This document shows positions 6,734 to 10,346 of a DNA stretch of 10,346 nucleotides, piece after piece. The first letter of the stretch is position 1; each line of letters opens with the position of its first letter. The notes beneath the pieces were generated by a model. The model was not told the origin of the DNA and searched no databases. It saw only the letters and a program-made list of their open reading frames with translations. A program made the translations under genes and the position numbers. The stretch lies in the NCBI GenBank assembly GCA_027082895.1, contig JALWTJ010000546.1:1-10346 (forward strand), in the 5' to 3' direction. This DNA is from Hyphomicrobiales bacterium (GTDB taxonomy: Bacteria; Pseudomonadota; Alphaproteobacteria; Rhizobiales; Devosiaceae).

Positions 6734-7043
6734 CGCTTCCCTGTCAGGCCGCCTAGCCCGGGACCCTGACCAACTTGAAACGAAAACCGGCAAGCCCATG
6801 GCCGCGGTAAACCTTGCCGTGAACGCCGGCGGACGCGGCGAAGAACAAACCGCATGGGTTCGCGTGATCTGTTTCGGTCGAAACGCGACACGCGCCGCAC
6901 TACACCAGAAAGGCGACATGCTCGCGGCAATGGGGAGACTTGAGCTTTCCCGCTGGACAGGTGATGACGGAACCGAGCGCGAAAGTTGGCAGTTGATCGC
7001 GGATGCACTCGCTTCCGCCCGGCTTGCTCAGAATGAAAACTGA
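6726..7043 (+). CDS. ssb: Single-stranded DNA-binding protein (SSB), short form
   Basis: A 105-aa OB-fold protein: SASLSGRLARDPDQLETKTGKPMAAVNLAVN (residues 3-33), then TAWVRVICFGRNATRAALHQKGDMLAAMGRLELSRWTGDDGTERESWQLIADAL (42-95), the order of strands found in SSB. It would coat single strands produced when the element replicates. It is much shorter than chromosomal SSB (about 160-180 aa) and ends ASARLAQNEN, with no Gly/Pro linker and no acidic DDDIPF-like tip, so it probably does not recruit host repair proteins in the normal way. The ATG at 6726 has GGAG at 6713-6716, 9 nt upstream, and overlaps the stop of the Cys-rich gene by 8 bp; earlier in-frame ATGs would overlap that gene more. 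It is the last gene of the alpA-primase run. Confidence 0.92.
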   Translation: MISASLSGRLARDPDQLETKTGKPMAAVNLAVNAGGRGEEQTAWVRVICFGRNATRAALHQKGDMLAAMGRLELSRWTGDDGTERESWQLIADALASARLAQNEN

Positions 7044-7059
7044 GCGAACAGGACCAGCC

Positions 7060-7071
7060 CCCGCGCGCGGG
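7060..7071. other. Perfect 12-bp GC palindrome after ssb
   Basis: CCCGCGCGCGGG lies 17 nt behind the ssb stop. It lacks a T-run, so it is not an obvious intrinsic terminator. It may be a protein site or chance in GC-rich DNA. The remainder of 7044-7259 has no gene. Confidence 0.3.
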
Positions 7072-7160
7072 AGGGCGTGGACGGGATTACTTTGCGCTTG
7101 CAACAATGAATTAACACTTGACCAAGAGCGGCCATGTTTGCGGGTCCTCCCTGGCCTTTC

Positions 7161-7231
7161 GTTGTTGCGGGTGAATGAGGCGCGGTATTCCGCCAGATTG
7201 CGGCCGCCGTACAGTGGCAACACGCAACAAC
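7161..7231 (+). promoter_or_regulatory. Promoter/operator region of the HTH gene
   Basis: GTTGTTGCG at 7161-7169 and its inverse complement CGCAACAAC at 7223-7231 form a widely spaced 9-bp inverted repeat; a further GCAACAA lies at 7099-7105. TTGTTGCGGG (7162-7171) also occurs upstream of alpA. TTGCGG (7165-7170), a 15-bp spacer and TATTCC (7186-7191) are a weak promoter candidate. The layout suggests autoregulation with looping between two sites, but this is inference. Confidence 0.4.
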
Positions 7232-7259
7232 ACCCGGAAAACGTGAGGGAGTTTGACCG

Positions 7260-7607
7260 ATGAAAACCCGAGTATTGAGCGCCGATCAACGGAAGGCGGC
7301 CCGACTGTTGGCCCGCGGACACCGAACCCGGGACATCGCCACCGAACTAGAATGCAGGCCCGAAACCGTCTCCCGCTGGAAGCGGCTCCCGGAGATGCAA
7401 AGCGAAATGGCCCGCTTGGCAGACCTGGCCGCCGATGGCGAAGCCCGCACCCGAGTCCGAGAGTTGTTGCCATTCGCCCTGGACGTTATCGCCGCCGCCC
7501 TGGCAGACCCCGCGCCAACGCATACGCCCCAACGGATCGAAGCCGCCCGAGCTTTGCTACAGTTCGCTTCAGCGTTGGAGCGTGAAGAGACATTGCCAGC
7601 GCGGTAA
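7260..7607 (+). CDS. Small helix-turn-helix DNA-binding protein, possibly small-terminase-like
   Basis: A 115-aa protein with an N-terminal HTH at about residues 6-46: LSADQRKAARLLARGHRTRDIATELECRPETVSRWKRLPEMQSEM, the pattern of Sigma70-r4/HTH_29-like domains that also begin many phage small terminase subunits (tryptophan in SRW at the end of the recognition helix). The rest is helical and Ala-rich (LLPFALDVIAAALADP, RIEAARALLQFASALE). It could be the element's repressor, binding the TTGTTGCGGG sites before itself and alpA, or a packaging-redirecting protein as carried by some satellites; the sequence does not decide. The ATG has a strong GAGGGAG at 7245-7251, 8 nt upstream, and the gene follows a 216-bp non-coding gap, so it has its own promoter region. 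Confidence 0.85.
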   Translation: MKTRVLSADQRKAARLLARGHRTRDIATELECRPETVSRWKRLPEMQSEMARLADLAADGEARTRVRELLPFALDVIAAALADPAPTHTPQRIEAARALLQFASALEREETLPAR

Positions 7608-7659
7608 TTCAGCACGCTAGCGAACAGCGTGGACTCAACCCCTACAGGAGAAGGACTCA

Positions 7660-7860
7660 ATGACGAATCGGATTTACTGGATCGGTCACGACCAACAGCA
7701 ATCGGACGGAACCTGCACCATCGGCGCGCCGCTGTCTGGCGTGTTCTGTGACGAGGGGCAAGCACGACAAGCCCTCACCGAGATCAAGGCTCGACATTCG
7801 CGAGCCCGTTTGCTCTGCGCGATCAACCTGGATGACGAGCAAGGCACGCGCCGGGAATAA
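7660..7860 (+). CDS. Small hypothetical protein, 66 aa
   Basis: I do not recognise this protein. A strong Shine-Dalgarno sequence AGGAG at 7646-7650 lies 9 nt before the ATG, which is the main reason to accept it. It begins MTNRIYWIGHDQQQ and has two Cys (residues 19 and 30), an Ala/Arg-rich helix EGQARQALTEIKARHSRARLL at 32-52 and an acidic-to-basic tail (NLDDEQGTRRE). No membrane segment is visible. It starts 52 nt after the HTH gene in the same direction and is probably cotranscribed with it. It is the last gene before the repeat array and might take part in replication control or counter a host system, but nothing shows this. Confidence 0.7.
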   Translation: MTNRIYWIGHDQQQSDGTCTIGAPLSGVFCDEGQARQALTEIKARHSRARLLCAINLDDEQGTRRE

Positions 7861-7906
7861 GCCATTGTCCCCGGTGTCCCCGGCGTGTCCCCAGAGATTC
7901 CGCGCT

Positions 7907-7950
7907 TTCAAAAATGCAGAAGTTGTTATTTTTCTATAGGTTTTTCTAAT
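7907..7950. other. AT-rich segment, possible unwinding element
   Basis: This 44-bp stretch contains TTATTTTTCTATAGG and further T-runs and is strikingly AT-rich amid GC-rich DNA. It lies between the first three and the next two GTCCCC boxes. In iteron origins an AT-rich segment beside the boxes is where strands open; the assignment here is by analogy. Confidence 0.45.
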
Positions 7951-8035
7951 TGTCCCCGGCGTCCCCGCCGCTTTTTCATGCGTTGGAGTGTCCCCGGGAA
8001 CAATCCCTATTCATTGTGTCGCCTGCGAGACAGAG

Positions 8036-8057
8036 AAAAAGAGGCCCTCCCGGCCTC
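8036..8057 (-). terminator. Leftward intrinsic terminator within the repeat region
   Basis: On the minus strand GAGGCC (8057-8052), a 5-nt loop and GGCCTC (8046-8041) are followed by five T's (8040-8036). This is a convincing rho-independent terminator for leftward transcription. No minus-strand gene lies just upstream of it, so it either ends a small untranslated RNA starting within 8058-8350 or backs up the terminator behind the tRNA. Confidence 0.6.
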
Positions 8058-8220
8058 CCTTGCTAGTGTTCTCACTCCCGCGAACCACCCCTAACCCCCG
8101 ACATTCTTTCCGGGGACGCCGGGGACGCCGGGGACACATGACAAAACCAACTTGAGAACAACGGGTTACAGCCGAATCCAGGAAAGAGATCCGAGGGGAC
8201 ACGCCGGGGACCCCGGGGAC

Positions 8221-8319
8221 AGGGAGCACGCGAGGCGCGCAAGGAATCCCCTTGCCGGCCCTCCCACGCGAGGCAGGAAGGGAACTGATTTAGCCAACAA
8301 ACTCCGCCCCTAGCCTCGT
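8221..8319. other. Non-coding stretch between the box array and the right arm repeat
   Basis: No gene or convincing promoter is visible. A minus-strand frame crosses it but consists largely of translated repeats and has no ribosome binding site. I see no further copies of the GGGGAC box here. Confidence 0.4.
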
Positions 8320-8351
8320 GCGGGTGGTGGGGCAAAATGGTGGGGCAAAAT
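8320..8351 (+). repeat. Right arm-type repeat (two TGGTGGGGCAAAA units)
   Basis: This is a perfect 32-bp copy of 727-758, in the same orientation, ending 53 bp before the right attachment core. In the excised circle the two copies would flank the core, 53 bp on one side and 126 bp on the other, as arm-type integrase sites do. Confidence 0.7.
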
Positions 8352-8352
8352 G

Positions 8353-8375
8353 AAAAAGGGCCGCAATGGCCCTTT
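8353..8375 (-). terminator. Intrinsic terminator behind tRNA-Thr, supplied by the element
   Basis: AAAGGGCC (8355-8362), a GCAAT loop and GGCCCTTT (8368-8375) form an 8-bp stem. On the minus strand it is followed by a T-run (TTTTT at 8357-8353, partly within the stem), so it terminates leftward transcription about 30 nt past the tRNA 3' end. Because it lies inside the element, the element provides the tRNA gene with a terminator and protects itself from readthrough. Its symmetry may also allow some rightward termination. Confidence 0.65.
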
Positions 8376-8404
8376 GAAGCGGCTTCGTAAGCCATTGTTT
8401 TAAT

Positions 8405-8450
8405 TGGAGCTGGTGACAGGAATCGAACCCGCGACCGGCTGATTACAAAT
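8405..8450 (-). repeat. Right attachment site, within the intact tRNA-Thr
   Basis: This is the perfect 46-bp partner of 555-600. It covers the tRNA from the encoded CCA through the anticodon loop. Integration therefore restores a complete tRNA at this end, which is why the host tolerates the insertion. Confidence 0.92.
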
Positions 8451-8480
8451 CAGCTGCTCTACCTACTGAGCTACACCAGC
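8405..8480 (-). tRNA. tRNA-Thr, anticodon UGU
   Basis: A complete cloverleaf is visible on the minus strand: acceptor GCTGGTG/CACCAGC, D stem GCTC/GAGC, anticodon stem GCTGA/TCAGC with loop TTTGTAA (anticodon TGT at 8447-8445), T stem GCGGG/CCTGT with loop TTCGATT, discriminator T and encoded CCA (8407-8405). It is 76 nt including CCA. It reads ACA codons and probably other ACN by wobble. The 3' 46 nt coincide with the right attachment repeat, so that part of the present gene was brought by the element or regenerated at integration. Confidence 0.97.
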
Positions 8481-8491
8481 CTGTGAGCCGC

Positions 8492-8520
8492 ATTGTAGGA
8501 GGAGGGCAACCCTTGGGCAA
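8492..8520 (-). promoter_or_regulatory. tRNA-Thr promoter with GC-rich discriminator
   Basis: On the minus strand TTGCCC (8520-8515), a 17-bp spacer and TACAAT (8497-8492) form a good sigma70 promoter, 11 bp before the mature tRNA 5' end. The bases after the -10 (GCGGC) are GC-rich, the discriminator type known from stable RNA promoters under stringent (ppGpp) control. It sits in the 44-bp gap between the SPOR gene and the tRNA. Confidence 0.75.
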
Positions 8521-8524
8521 ACAA

Positions 8525-9520
8525 TCAATCCGGACAATGGATGTGTTTTTTCCGGCCGGCCACCATCCGGTCCAGCAAACGCTCTGCCGCGCCGCCACGA
8601 GGGCCTCTTACGCGTAAAAGAACGCCATCAATCCGCTTGAAACGCCGCCGCATTTTAGCCTCAAAACCTTTCGAAACCAGCTCTTCGAGACGACGTTCAG
8701 CATTCTCGCGCTGGCTAAACATCCCAAGGGAAATGGCGTTTTTGAACGGTCCACTACCTAATACCCAGGAATCCAGGAATCCTTGGTACCTTAACTGTTG
8801 CGCAAGCTGCTCAGCCTCTGAATGCGTTGCCAAAGCGGGGATCATCACATAATAGCCGTTCGGTACTCGTACTCGTGTATAAACCATACCTATAGACTCC
8901 ATACCCGGTGGCAAGCGCGGGATCAGGTTGGCAGCCTGCTGCCGATCCTGGAAGGGACCGAGCTGCCAGCAGCCAAGGTCTTTGCGCGCCGGGGACAACA
9001 GAGGGCGAGACGCTTTGTCTTTCCGGGCCACCTCGGCGCGGCTATCCGTCGCCGGCGGTTCCGGAGCGGAGGTGGCCGTCGCGGCCGGAACGGAGGCCTT
9101 GCCGGTTTCCGCTCCCCCCGGCGCCGGGGCCGTGGCGGCCGGCGCAACGGCCTCCGGCTTTGGTTCGGATTTTGGTTCGGGCTTAGGCTTAGGCTTGGGC
9201 TTGGGCTTAGGCTTGGGCTTCGGCTTGGGCTTCGGCTTGGGCTTCGGCTTGGGCTTCGGCTTGGGCTTCGGCTTGGGCTTCGGCTTGGGCGTTGAGCGCA
9301 CCGGCGATGCCGGTGCCGACACGGGCCTGGTCTTGGCACCAGTCCCGGCCGTGTCGCCCGCGGCCAAGCCGGCTCCGGCCTCGCCGTCATCGAGCAGACG
9401 GAGATCCCCTACATCGGGGGCCGCGAGGCGGGGGCGGTAGGCCGGCTGGTCGTCGGCCACGCCCTGCCACAGCAGCAGCACCAGATTGGCCGCCAGCAAC
9501 AGCCCGATCAGCCAGCGCAC
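8525..9520 (-). CDS. Membrane-anchored SPOR-domain protein with Lys-Pro repeat linker
   Basis: With the GTG start at 9520 this is a 331-aa protein. VRWLIGLLLAANLVLLLWQG at residues 1-20 is a single N-terminal membrane segment, so the rest is probably periplasmic. A long low-complexity linker follows, including about 18 consecutive Lys-Pro pairs. The C-terminal part has CWQLGPFQDRQQAANLIPRL, GYYVMIPALATHSEAEQLAQQL and NAISLGMFSQRENAERRLEELVSKGFEA, the strands and helices of SPOR-related domains, which bind denuded glycan of peptidoglycan at division sites. I chose the GTG because GGGGAG lies just upstream, the membrane segment starts there, and it overlaps the coaX end by 13 bp; a start at 9748 would add an Arg/Gly-rich stretch read from coaX in another frame. 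SPOR proteins after coaX are common in gammaproteobacteria. Confidence 0.88.
   Translation of the reverse strand: MRWLIGLLLAANLVLLLWQGVADDQPAYRPRLAAPDVGDLRLLDDGEAGAGLAAGDTAGTGAKTRPVSAPASPVRSTPKPKPKPKPKPKPKPKPKPKPKPKPKPKPKPKPKPKPEPKSEPKPEAVAPAATAPAPGGAETGKASVPAATATSAPEPPATDSRAEVARKDKASRPLLSPARKDLGCWQLGPFQDRQQAANLIPRLPPGMESIGMVYTRVRVPNGYYVMIPALATHSEAEQLAQQLRYQGFLDSWVLGSGPFKNAISLGMFSQRENAERRLEELVSKGFEAKMRRRFKRIDGVLLRVRGPRGGAAERLLDRMVAGRKKHIHCPD
9181..9288 (-). repeat. Hexanucleotide tandem repeat encoding poly(Lys-Pro)
   Basis: Eighteen consecutive units of GCTTNG on the plus strand (minus-strand codons AAG CCN) encode 18 Lys-Pro pairs of the SPOR protein linker. The right part shows a 12-bp period (alternating C and G at the variable base), pointing to recent expansion. 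As units are 6 bp, length changes keep the frame. Confidence 0.93.
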
Positions 9521-10227
9521 GTCCGCTCCCCGGCGGCCACTTCGGCCAGCCCTGCCAGTACCAGCTGTTCTGTCACGATGCCCTGTCCTCCCAGCATGGA
9601 ATTCACTTCCCGGCCCGCGCCCCCGCCCAGGACCAGCGCGGCATCCGCGCCCAGGCGCTCCAGGCACTCCCGGATCAGCGCGCATTGCGCCGCGAGCGCG
9701 CCACAGTGTATCGCGTCGCGGGTGCGGCGTGGCGGTATGTCTGCGCAATCCGGGGCATTGTCGGGCAGGCGGATCGCGGTCCGTTCCAGCACGGCCTCGC
9801 GCATCGCGGCCGGTCCCGGCAGGATATAGCCGCCCAGGTGGACGCCCGTCCCATCGACCAGGTCGATGGTGGTGGCGGTGCCCGCGTCCACCACCACGCA
9901 GGCGCGCCTGACGCGGCGATAGGCCGCCAGGGCGCCCAGCCAGCGGTCGACACCCAGCTGGCCGCTGGCATATCGGGTCGGCAGCAGCGGCAGATGGTCC
10001 TCCACGCGAACCCGGTGCTGGATGGCCCCGGACAGGCCGAGACCGGACAGGCAGGCCGATGTCCGGTCCTCGTCCAGCACGCTGGCCAGCCAGACTTCAC
10101 CCACGCGCGCCGGGAGGTCAAAATCGGGATCCCGGCCATGCCCGACATCACCAAGATAACGCATGCCGCCATCAAACACGGCAAGCTTGGCGCGGCTGTT
10201 GCCCAAATCGATCAGCAGTGTGCTCAT
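9508..10227 (-). CDS. coaX: Type III pantothenate kinase
   Basis: A 239-aa cytoplasmic enzyme that phosphorylates pantothenate with ATP, the first step of coenzyme A synthesis. Type III motifs are in order: LLIDLGNSRAKLAVF (D7, N10) for phosphate binding, LGVDRW at 91-96, VVDAGTATTID at 112-122 (D114) and GGYILPGPAAM at 132-142, then RDAIHCGA. Length is slightly short of the usual 240-260 aa and the frame is intact. Its ATG shares an ATGA overlap with the birA stop, and the SPOR gene starts inside its 3' end, so birA-coaX-SPOR is probably one operon. The birA-coaX pairing is a standard bacterial arrangement and supports the assignment. Confidence 0.96.
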   Translation of the reverse strand: MSTLLIDLGNSRAKLAVFDGGMRYLGDVGHGRDPDFDLPARVGEVWLASVLDEDRTSACLSGLGLSGAIQHRVRVEDHLPLLPTRYASGQLGVDRWLGALAAYRRVRRACVVVDAGTATTIDLVDGTGVHLGGYILPGPAAMREAVLERTAIRLPDNAPDCADIPPRRTRDAIHCGALAAQCALIRECLERLGADAALVLGGGAGREVNSMLGGQGIVTEQLVLAGLAEVAAGERTCAG

Positions 10228-10346
10228 GCCTCCGCCTCCAGACGCAGACTGACCTCGCCACCGTGGAACACCTGCTCCCGGCCATCGCTCAGCAGGCGCA
10301 GGCCGCCGTCCGCCGCCAGTCCCAGCACGGTGCCGCGCTGCGACAA
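10224..10346 (-). CDS. birA: Biotin-protein ligase / biotin operon repressor, C-terminal end only
   Basis: The last 40 codons of a minus-strand gene enter from the right edge. The peptide, LSQRGTVLGLAADGGLRLL followed by SDGREQVFHGGEVSLRLEAEA, matches the C-terminal domain of BirA: a small barrel with a G-L-A-x-D-G-x-L-R-L strand pair and the conserved GGEVSLR. BirA attaches biotin to the biotin carboxyl carrier protein and in many bacteria represses biotin genes. Its stop overlaps the coaX start (ATGA). The position before coaX is typical. Whether the protein has the N-terminal DNA-binding domain cannot be seen. Confidence 0.88.
   Translation of the reverse strand: MSQRGTVLGLAADGGLRLLSDGREQVFHGGEVSLRLEAEA

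Larger units (their letters stand above)
7867..8220. repeat. Twelve GTCCCC/GGGGAC boxes in two opposed blocks: candidate replication origin
   Basis: GTCCCC occurs at 7867, 7876, 7887, 7952, 7961 and 7990; the inverse GGGGAC occurs at 8112, 8121, 8130, 8195, 8206 and 8215. The wider consensus is (T/C)GTCCCCGG. Boxes lie mostly 9 or 11 bp apart, close to one helical turn, in groups of 3, 2, 1 and 3, 3. The left six all point one way and the right six the other, around a 116-bp centre. An AT-rich stretch lies inside the left block at 7907-7950. No gene fits this DNA. Iterons plus an AT-rich segment behind a primase-helicase operon fit an origin bound by that protein, as P4 alpha protein binds repeats at its origin; this role is inferred. 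Confidence 0.6.
555..8450 (+). mobile_element. Integrated satellite-like element in tRNA-Thr, about 7.85 kb
   Basis: The element is delimited by a perfect 46-bp direct repeat (555-600 and 8405-8450) that corresponds to the 3' half of the tRNA-Thr gene. Gene content is a tyrosine integrase, an unknown protein, an AlpA-like regulator, a primase-helicase, a Cys-rich protein, an SSB, an HTH protein and a 66-aa protein, all on the plus strand, followed by an iteron-like array. There are no structural, large-terminase, mobilisation or partition genes. The combination of P4-type integrase, AlpA and primase-helicase is known from P4-like satellites, PICI-like elements and cryptic prophages. Classification as a helper-dependent satellite is inference; a plasmid-like integrative element is the alternative. 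All large frames look intact, so the element may still be functional. Confidence 0.9.

Noticed and set aside
6239..6919. Minus-strand frame of 226 codons opposite the Cys-rich and ssb genes
   Set aside because: Antisense to two genes with clear motifs and overlapping starts; no supporting signals.
7118..7140. TTGACC at 7118-7123 as the -35 element for the HTH gene
   Set aside because: No acceptable -10 sequence lies 15-19 bp downstream.
7867..8220. Box array as a CRISPR array
   Set aside because: The repeated unit is only 6-9 bp, lies in both orientations and has irregular short spacing; there are no equal-length spacers and no cas genes.
8072..8395. Minus-strand frame of 107 codons across the box array and right arm repeat
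   Set aside because: Its sequence is mainly translated repeats (Cys-Pro-Arg-rich), it lacks a ribosome binding site, and it crosses the arm-type repeat and the terminator.
9486..9911. Plus-strand 141-codon frame opposite coaX
   Set aside because: Antisense to coaX with all kinase motifs; Pro/Arg-rich composition typical of a shadow frame.

Overview
The window shows a compact integrated genetic element of about 7.85 kb sitting in a chromosomal tRNA-Thr(UGU) gene of a GC-rich bacterium. The host is probably a gammaproteobacterium. This is inferred from the right flank, whose order birA - type III pantothenate kinase (coaX) - SPOR-domain protein - tRNA-Thr resembles known gammaproteobacterial loci. 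I cannot name the species; the codon and GC character fits Ectothiorhodospiraceae/Chromatiales-like bacteria, but that is a guess.

Left flank (1-554): the start of a minus-strand gene with an N-terminal PilZ-like domain, probably a DUF1631-type protein, cut by the window edge, followed by a short non-coding stretch. Right flank (8405-10346, all minus strand): the C-terminal end of BirA, coaX (ATGA overlap with birA), a membrane-anchored SPOR protein with a long Lys-Pro repeat (GTG start inside the end of coaX), then an intact tRNA-Thr with its own good promoter.

Element (555-8450): it is bounded by a perfect 46-bp direct repeat that starts at the tRNA CCA end and runs to the far side of the anticodon loop. 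Just inside each end lies the same 32-bp sequence containing two tandem TGGTGGGGCAAAA units, good candidates for integrase arm-type sites. All genes are on the plus strand. The first block is a P4-type tyrosine integrase followed 4 nt later by an unrecognised 261-aa protein. The second is a tightly overlapping replication block: AlpA-like regulator, a 952-aa CHC2 zinc finger-Toprim-DUF927/ATPase primase-helicase, an eight-cysteine protein and a short single-stranded DNA-binding protein. The third is a small helix-turn-helix protein followed by a 66-aa protein. After these comes about 540 bp of non-coding DNA holding twelve GTCCCC/GGGGAC boxes in two blocks of opposite orientation, with an AT-rich segment, which looks like an iteron-type origin of replication. 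Two intrinsic terminators read leftward here, one of them immediately behind the tRNA.

Taken together, the element encodes integration, regulation and its own DNA replication, but no capsid, tail, large terminase, conjugation or lysis genes. The simplest reading (inference) is an autonomously replicating, tRNA-integrating satellite-like element or plasmid-like integrative element of the P4/PICI lifestyle that depends on a helper for transfer. Its only cargo candidates are the 261-aa and 66-aa proteins of unknown function.
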